DNA from: Hyphomicrobiales bacterium
GTDB lineage: Bacteria; Pseudomonadota; Alphaproteobacteria; Rhizobiales; Rhizobiaceae
NCBI GenBank assembly: GCA_900468535.1
Contig: UBTY01000008.1
Span: 1-64,000, forward strand
Direction of reading: 5' to 3'
Length of the DNA stretch: 64,000 nt
Part shown: positions 51,991 to 60,780 of the stretch, piece after piece
Layout: the number at the start of each line of letters is the position of its first letter
Numbering within the stretch: the first letter of the stretch is position 1
The notes under the pieces: model-generated
The model's input: only the letters and a program-made list of their open reading frames with translations
Databases searched by the model: none
Told to the model about the DNA's origin: nothing
Program-made: the position numbers and the translations under genes

Positions 51991-53190
51991 ATGTTTCTTG
52001 ATGTACTTCGCCGTCGCAATCCGAAACTCGTTGAAGCCGCCATTCAGCTTCATCGCGAGGGAAAGATCCCCGCAAACGCCTATGTTCTCGATCTCGACAC
52101 AGTCGAGGGCAACGCCCGCGTCCTGCGAAGCGAGGCGGATCGGCTTGGACTGAAGATATTCGCCATGACCAAGCAGGTCGGCCGGTCCAGCGGATTTTGC
52201 CGGGCCGTCATGCGCGGCGGGATCGAGCGATCGGTCGCCGTCGACATGGCCTGCGCACGCGCCACGCATCGTGCCGGACTGCGCGTCGGACATCTCGGTC
52301 ACCTGCAACAGATTGCCCGACACGAGGCCGCAGCCGCAGCGGCTGCCTTCCGCCCGGATTTCTGGACGGTCTTCAACGACACCAAGGCCGAGGAAGCGGC
52401 AGCGGGGGCAGAGGCGGCTGGTTACGAGCAGGGCCTTCTCGCGCGCATCAAGGCCAATGGCGATACGTTCTACCGCGGTCATGAAGGTGGATTCGACGCT
52501 GAAACGATCGCTCAGGTGGCTGACGCATTCGACCGCCTGAAGGGCGCACGGTTCGCAGGCATTACTACGTTCCCGGCGCTTCTGTTCGATCTCGCCACCC
52601 GCAAGGTCCTGCCGACGCACAATCTTTCGACGTTGACCCGTGCCGCTGAAGCGCTTGCAAAAGCAGGACGTCGGGATATCGAGGTGAACGCGCCCGGCAC
52701 GACCTCGGCCGTCATGCTGGCGGCGCTTGCCGAAGCCGGTGCAACGCAATGTGAGCCCGGCAACGGATTGCATGGCACGACGGCCCTTCACGCCGTGGAA
52801 GACCTGCCGGAGCTTCCCGCCGTCTGCTACGTCACCGAAGTCTCCCATTTGTCGGGCGGCAAGGCCTATTGCTTCGGCGGCGGGTTCTACATTGACCCGA
52901 TTTTCCCCGAGTACGACGTCAAGGCCATAGTCTCCGACGAGCCGACGGTCGCATCGTCGGCCCTGCGCAACGTTGAAGTCCCGCCGCCCTCGGCGATCGA
53001 CTATTACGCGATGATCGACGCAAGCGGGCCGTCCGCTCCAAAGCCTGGCGACACGGCCGTATTCGGCTTCCGCGGGCAGGCGTTTGTCACGCGCGCCTAC
53101 GTGGTTGGTATCTCCGGGATCCGGGCCGGGGCGCCAAAGGTGGAATCCATCGAGAACGGTTTCGGCGAAGCCGAATCCTGGCCGGTCTAG
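51991..53190 (+). CDS. YhfX-like PLP enzyme, alanine-racemase fold
   Basis: A 399-residue protein resembling E. coli YhfX, a PLP-binding protein with the alanine-racemase N-terminal barrel. The N-terminal block (MFLDVLRRRNPKLVEAAIQL, PANAYVLDLDTVEGNA) precedes the likely PLP-Lys61 (FAMTKQVGR). Later blocks are EVNAPGTTSAVMLAALAEAG and ECPGNGLHGT-like (CEPGNGLHGTTALH). The C-terminal beta domain includes TAVFGFRGQAF. The reaction is not established for the group; racemisation or aldol cleavage of an amino acid is plausible. It lies inside an ABC transporter operon, between permease and ATPase genes, so it probably acts on the imported ligand. Confidence 0.85.
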   Translation: MFLDVLRRRNPKLVEAAIQLHREGKIPANAYVLDLDTVEGNARVLRSEADRLGLKIFAMTKQVGRSSGFCRAVMRGGIERSVAVDMACARATHRAGLRVGHLGHLQQIARHEAAAAAAAFRPDFWTVFNDTKAEEAAAGAEAAGYEQGLLARIKANGDTFYRGHEGGFDAETIAQVADAFDRLKGARFAGITTFPALLFDLATRKVLPTHNLSTLTRAAEALAKAGRRDIEVNAPGTTSAVMLAALAEAGATQCEPGNGLHGTTALHAVEDLPELPAVCYVTEVSHLSGGKAYCFGGGFYIDPIFPEYDVKAIVSDEPTVASSALRNVEVPPPSAIDYYAMIDASGPSAPKPGDTAVFGFRGQAFVTRAYVVGISGIRAGAPKVESIENGFGEAESWPV

Positions 53191-53202
53191 GAGGCAGGCG
53201 CA

Positions 53203-53940
53203 ATGAGTGAACTGACGCCCGTCCTGCAATTGAAGGATATTCGCAAATCCTTCGACGCCGTCGTCGCGATCGAGAATTTCTCGCTCGACATCTATCCCGG
53301 TGAGATCGTTGCCCTGGTCGGCGACAATGGTGCCGGCAAGTCGACCCTCATCAAGATCATTTCGGGGGTCTACACGCCGACCTCCGGCACTATCACCATC
53401 GAGGGCGACACGGTTTCGATGTCGAACGCCACTATGGCGCGTTCGCACGGCATTGAAGTGGTCTACCAGGACCTTGCCCTGGCGGATCAGCAAACCGTCT
53501 ACATGAACATGTTCCTCGGTCGGGAACTCACGAACTCGGTCGGCTTGCTCGATCGGAAATCGATGATCGCGGAGACGCAGAAACTCGTCGAGGAACTGGA
53601 CGTACGGATTCCGTCCGCGCATGCGACCATCCGTGATTTGTCGGGCGGGCAAAGGCAGGGTGTGGCGATCGCCCGGGCGACGCGTTGGGCACGCAAGCTC
53701 ATTCTGCTCGACGAGCCAACGGCAGCGCTGGGCGTCGCGGAAACGGCAAAGGTCGAGGCGATCGTGCAGGCGCTGAAGTCCCGAAACATAGGCGTGCTCA
53801 TCATCAGCCACAGCCTTGATCAGGTGTTCAAGCTATCCGATCGTATCTGCGTTCTTCGGCGTGGCAAGCAGATCGGCGTGCGCAAGACCTCGCAGACAGA
53901 CAAGAACGAGATCGTCTCCATGATAACCGGCGTTCATTGA
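53203..53940 (+). CDS. Sugar-type ABC ATPase, single nucleotide-binding domain
   Basis: A 245-residue ATPase (FrcA-like) with Walker A GDNGAGKST, Q-loop VVYQDLALADQQTVYMN, signature LSGGQRQG, Walker B ILLDEPTAALGV and H-loop IISHSL. Unlike RbsA it has one ATPase domain and must dimerise. Last gene of the operon that begins with the ROK regulator. A strong hairpin starts 11 bases after its stop. Confidence 0.92.
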   Translation: MSELTPVLQLKDIRKSFDAVVAIENFSLDIYPGEIVALVGDNGAGKSTLIKIISGVYTPTSGTITIEGDTVSMSNATMARSHGIEVVYQDLALADQQTVYMNMFLGRELTNSVGLLDRKSMIAETQKLVEELDVRIPSAHATIRDLSGGQRQGVAIARATRWARKLILLDEPTAALGVAETAKVEAIVQALKSRNIGVLIISHSLDQVFKLSDRICVLRRGKQIGVRKTSQTDKNEIVSMITGVH

Positions 53941-53950
53941 TGTCGACGAC

Positions 53951-53982
53951 AACGGATCGCAGCCAAACGCCTGCGATCCGTT
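53951..53982. terminator. Bidirectional terminator hairpin
   Basis: Perfect 12-bp inverted repeat AACGGATCGCAG (53951-53962) / CTGCGATCCGTT (53971-53982) with an 8-base loop. The AA/TT ends give short U-tracts on both strands. It sits between the ABC ATPase gene and the convergent small lipoprotein gene. Confidence 0.8.
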
Positions 53983-53991
53983 ACACATGCG

Positions 53992-54150
53992 CTAATAGCT
54001 GCAAGGTCGATCGTTGTTGAAGCCGAGCGCGCATGCCGAGTTCAGGTCAGCGGTTGGATTCCGCTGAGAGTTCGTCGTGGTGCAGGCGGCGACGATCGTC
54101 GCAATGCTGATCATCGTTCCAACGAAAACCCATGTTCCCAGTCGGCTCAT
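53992..54150 (-). CDS. Very small putative lipoprotein
   Basis: A 52-residue minus-strand gene. An ideal GGAGG lies 5 bases before the ATG at 54150. The product has a hydrophobic signal segment (MSRLGTWVFVGTMISIATIV) ending in the lipobox VAAC, then a short mature part starting CTTTNSQRNP with two further cysteines (SACALG, DRPCSY) that could pair. Predicted to be lipid-anchored in the envelope. Function unknown. It sits convergent to the ABC operon with the hairpin at its 3' end. Confidence 0.65.
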   Translation of the reverse strand: MSRLGTWVFVGTMISIATIVAACTTTNSQRNPTADLNSACALGFNNDRPCSY

Positions 54151-54367
54151 GTTCGCCTCCTTGTGCGCGCATCATCAGGGCGCGATGGTTCCGCACAATC
54201 GCTCCAATCAGCGAAAACGGCCAGTCATTTTATCGTTGAGCCAATTTGTGGCTGGCGACGATACGCCTAAACGCAAAGAATTCACTTCCCTCGAGCTGCT
54301 CGCGCAGGCATGGCATTGCTGAAATCGTCGTGCTAGCAGCACGCCAATTAAGTCTTGAGGAAAGATC

Positions 54368-55267
54368 ATGGTTCCAGGGCGTATGTCGATGCCGCCCCTT
54401 AACGCACTTGTCGTCTTCGACAGCGCGGCGCGTCTCGGCAGTTTCTCGCGGGCCGGGCACGAATTGGGTCTGACGCAAAGTGCGGTAAGCCGCCAGATCG
54501 GCAAGCTGGAGGGCTTTATCGGCTCAAAGCTGTTCATGCGGCTGCCTTCCGGCGTCCAGTTGACCGCGATCGGTGAAAGCTACGCTGCCGATGTAAGTCG
54601 CCTGCTCGGGGAGCTCGGCGCGGTTACCGATGGTTTGCGGGCGTGGTCCGGTCCGAAGCAGATCACCATCGCCTGCTCGCGCGGCATTGCCGACCAATGG
54701 TTCCTGTCGCGGATCGCTCAGCTGAAACGAGACTTTCCCGGTATCGAGATCCGTCTCAGGGTGACCGACGACGTCGCGCATCTGAGGCTCGACGAATTCG
54801 ACCTTGCCCTGTTCTATCGCAAGGAGCGTCCCATCGGCGTCAATCTGACGGTACTGGCGCGTGAGGAAATCGTGCCGGTTTCCGCGCCCGGCACAAGCAA
54901 CCTCATGGATATCGACGAACCCCTGCTGATTTCCATCGAGGACCCCATGCGCGAATGGCAGGGCTGGAGCGATTGGTGGCAGGATTCCGGCCTGCACCGG
55001 CCGCCCGAAGCGCGCGAGTGGCGCCTTGGCGACTACGGGCTCTGCACGGCGGCAGCAGCACAGGGCCTCGGCATCGCCCTCGGTTGGACATGGCTCATCC
55101 GCGATCAGCTGGACAACGGCACGCTCGTGCCGGTCCATAGTCATCTGATGCTTTCCAACGCCTATTTCTATCTGATGCGCCCGGCGGACCGGCATCAGCG
55201 AAAGATCGTCAGGGAAGTGTCTGATTGGCTGATTGCGAGCAACGGCGGCAGCTACGATACTCAATAG
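54368..55267 (+). CDS. LysR-family regulator (GcvA-like)
   Basis: A 299-residue LysR protein of the GcvA/AmpR subgroup. The winged helix-turn-helix lies at residues ~12-70 (VVFDSAARLGSFSRAGHELG, TQSAVSRQIGKLEGFIGSKL), and the effector domain includes DEFDLALFYRKE and YGLCTAAAAQGLGIALGW. GAGGAAAG lies 4-5 bases before the ATG. About 540 bases upstream of a dipeptide-type ABC operon in the same orientation, it may regulate that operon or the upstream sugar-type operon. Confidence 0.9.
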   Translation: MVPGRMSMPPLNALVVFDSAARLGSFSRAGHELGLTQSAVSRQIGKLEGFIGSKLFMRLPSGVQLTAIGESYAADVSRLLGELGAVTDGLRAWSGPKQITIACSRGIADQWFLSRIAQLKRDFPGIEIRLRVTDDVAHLRLDEFDLALFYRKERPIGVNLTVLAREEIVPVSAPGTSNLMDIDEPLLISIEDPMREWQGWSDWWQDSGLHRPPEAREWRLGDYGLCTAAAAQGLGIALGWTWLIRDQLDNGTLVPVHSHLMLSNAYFYLMRPADRHQRKIVREVSDWLIASNGGSYDTQ

Positions 55268-55293
55268 TCGAACGCAGGGCGCTCGACGGGCGA

Positions 55294-55548
55294 TCAGCCG
55301 CCGTTCTCGGTGCGCGCCATGCGGAAGCGCACGTATCCGATGATCGTGAACACCAGCCAGGCAACCTGCGTGACCAGCGAGCCGAGATTGAAGTTACACG
55401 ACAGCGAATAGATGAGGCAGATGCCACCGAGGACATTCAATAACGTCGTTCTGCTGTCTTCGACCGCGAGAATGCGGAGTTGGAGCAATGCATAGGCCGT
55501 GAGATAGAAGACAGCGCCGATGAGGCCGACGATATCCGGCAAAGTCAT
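55294..55548 (-). CDS. Small membrane protein, CBU_0592-like
   Basis: An 84-residue integral membrane protein with three hydrophobic segments: IVGLIGAVFYLTAYALLQL, LLNVLGGICLIYSLS, and LVTQVAWLVFTIIGYVRF. Size and pattern match the small CBU_0592-like membrane domain found in many alphaproteobacteria. Function unknown. Monocistronic, convergent to the GcvA-like gene. Confidence 0.75.
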   Translation of the reverse strand: MTLPDIVGLIGAVFYLTAYALLQLRILAVEDSRTTLLNVLGGICLIYSLSCNFNLGSLVTQVAWLVFTIIGYVRFRMARTENGG

Positions 55549-55677
55549 TTTGATCCTCCAGGATCGTATGCTGCGGGTGATAAATTGCGCTTCGTCAAGC
55601 GGAAGGTGCTATTTTCCGTCCGACGTGCGGCTGCTCCTTTAGCTGCGTTGCAGCGAAAGCCAACGCGCACAAATCGC

Positions 55678-55730
55678 ATGACCCTATGACTAAAAGTCAT
55701 GTCTGGTGACCGTTTTGCTGGCCTAGTCAT
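55678..55730. promoter_or_regulatory. Repeated ATGAC/GTCAT elements upstream of the second dipeptide ABC operon
   Basis: ATGACT-AAA-AGTCAT (55686-55700) is a perfect dyad. A further ATGAC lies at 55678-55682 and a further AGTCAT at 55725-55730, about 75 bases before the operon's first ATG. The cluster looks like an operator, perhaps for the LysR protein coded just upstream (inference). No clear -35/-10 pair was identified. Confidence 0.4.
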
Positions 55731-55803
55731 GCCTGCCGATGTGCGCTAGGCCAGCCGCTTAAATTTCCATGGCGAAAACGCCGTGAACGAAGGGAACCAT
55801 CCG

Positions 55804-57369
55804 ATGTCGAACAACAAACCCACCTTTGAACTGACGCGCCGCGGCTTCATGGCCGGGACAGCAGGATTTGGCGTCATGTCAGCCGCAGGGCTGATCGGCA
55901 TGCCCGCGCTGGCGGCCGACGACAAGCCGAAGAAGGGTGGCGTTCTGAAGCTCGGCATCGGCGGCGGCAGCACAACGGACAATTTCGACCCGCGCATCCT
56001 GAAGGATTGGGTTCCTGTGAATCAGGCCTACATGGTCATGAACGGTCTCGTCGAAATCGACGCTAACAACAATGCCGTTCCCGAACTCTTCGAGAGCTGG
56101 GAGACGAAGCCAGGCGCGATCGAATGGACCTTCAAGGTGCGTCAGGGCGTGACATTCCACAACGGCAAGTCGCTCACGGCAGACGACATCATCTACTCGC
56201 TGAACCTTCATCGCGGCGAGACCAGCTCGGGCGCTCGCTCGGTTGCGGCGCAGTTTGCCGATGTCGCCAAGGTTTCGGACTCTGAAATCAAGATCACGCT
56301 AACAAGCGGCAACGCCGATCTTCCCTATATCCTTTCCGACTATCACTTCCTCGTCGTGCCGGATGGCTGGACCGACTTCAATAAGCCAGTCGGCACCGGC
56401 CCGTTCGTCTACGACACGTACCAGCCGGGCGTGCGTGCTCGTTTCAAGCGAAACGAAAGCTACTGGAAGCCGAACGCGGCCTGGGTCGATGCCGTCGAAG
56501 TGATCGTCATCAATGACATTGCCGCACGCACCAACGCCATGATGTCCGGCCAGGTTCATGCGATCAACCAGCTCGACTTCAAGACGGTCGATCTTCTCAA
56601 GCGCAACCCGAACCTGAACATCGTTCAGTCGGCTGGTGGCCAGCACTTTACCTTCCTGATGGATTGCACGCAGGCGCCGTTCACCGACAACAACATCCGC
56701 CTCGCCGTCAAGCATGCCATTGACCGCGAGCAGCTGCTGAAGACGGCTCTGCGCGGATACGGCCGCATCGGCAACGATCATCCGATCCCGAGCACCGATC
56801 CCTTCTACGCTGCTGATCTGCCGCAGCGCCCTTACGATCCCGAAAAGTCGAAGTTCTATCTCAAGCAGGCCGGCCTCGATAATCTGAAGCTCACGCTGTC
56901 GGCTTCGGATGCTGCCTTCTCGGGCGCGGTCGACGCTGCTGCCATCTTCCGCACAGGTGCCGCCGCGAGCGGTATCGATGTCTCGATCAAGCGCGAGCCG
57001 GCCGATGGCTACTGGGACAACGTTTGGATGAAGGCACCGTTCTGCATGTCGTATTGGGGTGGTCGTCCGACCGCTGACCAGATGCTCACGATCGCCTATT
57101 CCTCCACCTCGGCGCAGAACGACACGCACTGGAAGAACGAGAAGTTCGATGCGAAGCTGCTTGAGGCACGCGCTCTTCTCGACAACCAGAAGCGCAAGGA
57201 AATCTACGCCGAGCTGCAGGGGCTGATTTCCAACGAGGGCGGCGCCATGATCCCGATGTTCGGTGACTATCTCGATGCGACCTCCAAGAAGCTGAAGGGT
57301 GTGACGACACATCCGATGTTCAACTTCATGGGCGCGCGCCTGGCAGAAAAGGTCTGGCTGGAATCGTAA
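55804..57369 (+). CDS. Dipeptide-type ABC solute-binding protein (second system)
   Basis: A 521-residue SBP_bac_5 receptor. A twin-arginine signal (LTRRGFMAGTAGFGVM, cleavage near ALAAD) suggests export through Tat. Mature blocks: KGGVLKLGIGGGSTTDNFDP, WTFKVRQGVTFHNGKSLTAD and DDIIYSLNLHR. The ATG at 55804 has AAGGGAAC 7-8 bases upstream; a GTG at 55783 is less likely. The permease gene overlaps its stop by one base (TAATG). Unlike the other three receptors in the window, no hairpin follows it. Confidence 0.92.
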   Translation: MSNNKPTFELTRRGFMAGTAGFGVMSAAGLIGMPALAADDKPKKGGVLKLGIGGGSTTDNFDPRILKDWVPVNQAYMVMNGLVEIDANNNAVPELFESWETKPGAIEWTFKVRQGVTFHNGKSLTADDIIYSLNLHRGETSSGARSVAAQFADVAKVSDSEIKITLTSGNADLPYILSDYHFLVVPDGWTDFNKPVGTGPFVYDTYQPGVRARFKRNESYWKPNAAWVDAVEVIVINDIAARTNAMMSGQVHAINQLDFKTVDLLKRNPNLNIVQSAGGQHFTFLMDCTQAPFTDNNIRLAVKHAIDREQLLKTALRGYGRIGNDHPIPSTDPFYAADLPQRPYDPEKSKFYLKQAGLDNLKLTLSASDAAFSGAVDAAAIFRTGAAASGIDVSIKREPADGYWDNVWMKAPFCMSYWGGRPTADQMLTIAYSSTSAQNDTHWKNEKFDAKLLEARALLDNQKRKEIYAELQGLISNEGGAMIPMFGDYLDATSKKLKGVTTHPMFNFMGARLAEKVWLES

Positions 57370-58316
57370 TGGCACGTCTTATCCTCAGGCGGATTGCTCT
57401 AGGCATCCTGACCCTTCTCCTGGTATCGGCGTTGATTTTCGCCGGTACCCAACTCCTCCCCGGCGACGTTGCCTCGGCAATCCTTGGCCAGAACGCAACG
57501 CCTGAATCGCTTGCCGTGCTTCGCGGCCAGCTCGGTCTCGACCAGCCGATCCTCCAGCGCTACGTCACGTGGCTTGCCGGTTTCCTAACCGGCGACCTCG
57601 GCAATTCGCTGGCCAACCAGCAGCCGGTCGCCGAACTCCTGTGGCCACGCTTCTGGAACACGATGGCTCTCGCGGCATTCGCGGCAGTTATCAGCGTGCC
57701 TGTTGCCATCGTTCTCGGGCTTCTCAGCGCCGTCAATCGTGGCGGGATCTTCGACAGGATCGTCAATATTCTCGCCTTGGCCTTCGTGTCGCTGCCGGAA
57801 TATTTCCTGGGCCTTCTGCTGATCCTGTTCCTGTCCATCCGCTTCAACCTGCTGCCAAGCCTTGCCGACACATATGATGGCATGACCTTCATGGAGTGGG
57901 TGCAGGCAACCGCACTACCGGCGCTCACGCTCGTCCTTGTGACCGTGGCGCAGATGATGCGCATGACGCGCACCGCTGTACTGTCGGTGATGGATCAGGC
58001 CTATGTGGAAACGGCCTATCTCAAGGGTCTGCGCACCCGCCGGGTCGTTACCCGTCACGCCTTGCCGAACGCCGCCGCGCCAATCGTCAATGTCGTGGCG
58101 TTCAACATTGCCTACCTGATCACAGGCGTGGTGCTGGTCGAAGCGGTGTTCAACTACAACGGCCTGGGTCGCTTCATGGTCGATGCCGTTTCCAAGCGCG
58201 ATCTGCCATTGGTCCAGGCCGCAGCCCTGGTCTTCGGCGCAGCATACGTGATCCTCAACATCGTGGCCGACGTCGCCGCCATCGCACTTAATCCGCGCCT
58301 GAGGCATCCTCGATGA
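57369..58316 (+). CDS. Dipeptide-type ABC permease (DppB-like, second system)
   Basis: A 315-residue permease with about six helices. The N-terminal DppB block (LLLVSALIFAGTQLLPGDVA, LGLDQPILQRYVTWL) and the EAA loop (VETAYLKGLRTRRVVTRHAL) are present. It overlaps the DppC-like gene by 4 bases. Ligand unknown; the CocE-type hydrolase at the operon's end may act on the imported compound. Confidence 0.92.
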   Translation: MARLILRRIALGILTLLLVSALIFAGTQLLPGDVASAILGQNATPESLAVLRGQLGLDQPILQRYVTWLAGFLTGDLGNSLANQQPVAELLWPRFWNTMALAAFAAVISVPVAIVLGLLSAVNRGGIFDRIVNILALAFVSLPEYFLGLLLILFLSIRFNLLPSLADTYDGMTFMEWVQATALPALTLVLVTVAQMMRMTRTAVLSVMDQAYVETAYLKGLRTRRVVTRHALPNAAAPIVNVVAFNIAYLITGVVLVEAVFNYNGLGRFMVDAVSKRDLPLVQAAALVFGAAYVILNIVADVAAIALNPRLRHPR

Positions 58317-59137
58317 AAGTTCAGAAGACAATTCCACTGACGGCCTGGATCGGTTTGACGATCGTTGCCGTCAACCTCATCTTTTTCGCCTTTGGTCCGC
58401 TGATTGCGCCATACGGACAGGAGCAGATCGTCGGCGGGCCGTTTGATCCTCCTTCTGCGGATTTCTGGTTCGGCCTCGACCAGAACGGTCGTGACATGGT
58501 TTCGCGCCTGCTCTACGGCGCCCAGATGTCGATCGGCGTATCGCTTTCCGCTTCCCTGCTTTCCTTTGCCGTCGGCGTGCCACTCGGCTTCCTCGCTGCC
58601 ATCTTCGGCGGCTGGGTCGATACGGTCCTGTCGCGCGTCGTCGATACGGTCATGTGCATTCCGGTGCTGATCTCCGCGCTCGTCGTGCTTCAGGCTTTGG
58701 GCTCATCGCTGCCGGTGCTGATCGTCACGATCGCCTTGCTCGACTCCACCCGCGTCTTTCGTCTGGCGCGAATTGTCGCTCAGGGCGTCAATGTGCTTGA
58801 ATATGCCGAAACCGCGCGCCTTCGCGGTGAAGGGTTGGGATGGTTGATCCGCAAGGAAATCCTGCCCAACACGCTGCCGCCGTTGATCGCGGAATTCGGC
58901 TTGCGCTTCTGCTTCACCTTCCTGTTCGTGGCCGGCCTGTCCTTCCTCGGGCTTGGTATCCAGCCGCCGTTCGCCGATTGGGGCGGCATGGTGAAGGACA
59001 ACCAGCAGGCCATTCTTTACGGTCTCTACGCGCCGCTCTTTCCCGCTGCCGCGATCGCCATCCTCACCATTGGCGTCAATCTGGTTGTCGATTGGCTGCT
59101 GGCCAGCCGAACTGCCGTACAGGGAGCTGACCGATGA
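58313..59137 (+). CDS. Dipeptide-type ABC permease (DppC-like, second system)
   Basis: A 274-residue permease with FGLDQNGRDMVSRLLYGAQ, LAAIFGGWVDTVLSRVVDTV, an EAA-type loop (YAETARLRGEGLGWLIRKEI) and LSFLGLGIQPPFADWGGMV. Starts and ends in 4-base overlaps with its neighbours. Membrane partner of the DppB-like protein before it. Confidence 0.92.
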   Translation: MKVQKTIPLTAWIGLTIVAVNLIFFAFGPLIAPYGQEQIVGGPFDPPSADFWFGLDQNGRDMVSRLLYGAQMSIGVSLSASLLSFAVGVPLGFLAAIFGGWVDTVLSRVVDTVMCIPVLISALVVLQALGSSLPVLIVTIALLDSTRVFRLARIVAQGVNVLEYAETARLRGEGLGWLIRKEILPNTLPPLIAEFGLRFCFTFLFVAGLSFLGLGIQPPFADWGGMVKDNQQAILYGLYAPLFPAAAIAILTIGVNLVVDWLLASRTAVQGADR

Positions 59138-60747
59138 GCGACGAAACGATCCTTTCCATTCGCGGCCTTGTCGTTAAGGCACCTACGGGTGCTACTCTCG
59201 TCGACGGTGTTGATGTGGACCTTGCCCGTGGCGAAGTTCTCGGTCTTATTGGCGAATCCGGTGCCGGCAAGTCGACCATTGGCCTCGCCGCCATGGGCTA
59301 CGGCCGCGGTGGCTGCCGTATTACCGACGGACGCATCGTCGTCGGCACGACATCGCTGATGGACGGAACGCGTGCGACGCGAGAAGGGGTACGCGGGGCG
59401 AAGATTGCCTATGTTGCGCAGAGTGCTGCGGCCTCGTTCAATCCGGCCAAGCGTATCGGTCAGCAGATCATGGAAGGGCCGCTCTATCACGGCCTGATGA
59501 ACCGATCCGAAGCCGAAAGCTGGATGCTGGAGCTGCTGACTGCTCTGCAACTGCCGGATCCCAGCACCTTCGCACAGCGCTACCCCCATCAGGTTTCCGG
59601 CGGTCAGCTGCAGCGCGCCATGGTCGCCATGGCGATGGCTTGCCGTCCCGATATCCTGGTGCTTGACGAGCCGACGACGGCACTCGACGTCACGACGCAG
59701 ATCGAGGTCCTGGCGCTCCTGCGCGAGTTGATTCAGCGTTACAACACCGCGGCGCTCTATATTACCCACGACCTTGCCGTCGTTGCTCAGATCGCAGACC
59801 GCATCATGGTGCTCCGGCATGGCAAGATGGTCGAACTGGGAACGGCCGCCGAGGTGCTCGAGGCGCCAAAGCAGGACTATACCCGCAGGCTTGTGGCAGA
59901 ACGTGAGGCCAGCATTGTCGGAGATCGATCGTCGCATCAGGCGGGCGACGTTCTGCTTGAGGTGAAGGACGCGGTCGCGTTCTATGGCAAGAAACAGGTC
60001 CTGACGGACGTTTCATGCCAGATCCGGCGCGGCGAGACGCTCGCTGTGGTCGGCGAGTCCGGCTCGGGGAAATCGACGCTTGCGCGTGTGATCGCCGGTC
60101 TTCCGCCGCAGGGCACGGGCACCATCGACCTCGAAGGTCAGCGGCTCGCCGCGGACTATCGAAAGCGCTCCAAGGAGCAGTTGCGCCGCATTCAGCTCGT
60201 CTATCAGCTGCCCGATGTCGCGCTCAATCCGCGCCAGACGGTCGGAGAGATCATCGGCCGACCGATGTCGTTTTACTTCGGCATGAAGGACAAGGACCGC
60301 CGTGTCGAGGTGGCTCGCCTGCTCGAACTCATCGGCCTGCCTGCCGATTTCGCCGATCGGCTTCCGGGTGCCTTGTCGGGTGGCCAGAAGCAGCGTGTCT
60401 GCATCGCGCGAGCTCTTGCGGCCAAGCCTGACCTGATTATCTGCGACGAGGTGACCTCGGCGCTCGATCCGCTGGTTGCCGAGGAAATCCTGAAGCTGCT
60501 TCGCAAGCTGCAGGACGAACTCAAGGTATCCTACCTCTTCATTACCCATGATCTCGGCGTTGTGAAGCGCCTGGCGGACCGGACCATGGTGATGCAGCAC
60601 GGGCGCGTCGTCGAGGAAGGCGCGACCAGCGAGATCTTCCGGCCTCCGCATGCGCCCTACACCGAGCAGTTGATCGCCTCCGTCCCGGAGTTGCGGCGCG
60701 ACTGGCTCGACGACGTACTCAAGTCTCGCGGCCAGCCGGCCGCCTGA
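59134..60747 (+). CDS. Fused double dipeptide-type ABC ATPase (DppD-DppF)
   Basis: A 537-residue fusion of the two ATPases that are separate in the 14.4-16.1 kb operon. Domain 1 (to ~265): Walker A GESGAGKST, signature VSGGQLQR, Walker B LVLDEPTTALDVT, H-loop ITHDLA. Domain 2 (~275-537): Walker [11 protein letters not shown]-loop LVYQLPDVALNPR, signature LSGGQKQR, Walker B IICDEVTSALDP, H-loop ITHDLG. Walker B of domain 2 has DEV where DEP is usual, and the Q-loop has LPDVAL where NPDSSL is common; both are mild changes. Confidence 0.92.
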   Translation: MSDETILSIRGLVVKAPTGATLVDGVDVDLARGEVLGLIGESGAGKSTIGLAAMGYGRGGCRITDGRIVVGTTSLMDGTRATREGVRGAKIAYVAQSAAASFNPAKRIGQQIMEGPLYHGLMNRSEAESWMLELLTALQLPDPSTFAQRYPHQVSGGQLQRAMVAMAMACRPDILVLDEPTTALDVTTQIEVLALLRELIQRYNTAALYITHDLAVVAQIADRIMVLRHGKMVELGTAAEVLEAPKQDYTRRLVAEREASIVGDRSSHQAGDVLLEVKDAVAFYGKKQVLTDVSCQIRRGETLAVVGESGSGKSTLARVIAGLPPQGTGTIDLEGQRLAADYRKRSKEQLRRIQLVYQLPDVALNPRQTVGEIIGRPMSFYFGMKDKDRRVEVARLLELIGLPADFADRLPGALSGGQKQRVCIARALAAKPDLIICDEVTSALDPLVAEEILKLLRKLQDELKVSYLFITHDLGVVKRLADRTMVMQHGRVVEEGATSEIFRPPHAPYTEQLIASVPELRRDWLDDVLKSRGQPAA

Positions 60748-60780
60748 CAGACTATCCCCCTCATGAATGCTGGAAAGACA

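Noticed and set aside
51523..53811. A 762-codon minus-strand frame across permease, PLP enzyme and ATPase genes
   Set aside because: Same reason: antisense to three genes with clear motifs, and His/Arg/Gly-rich low-information composition.
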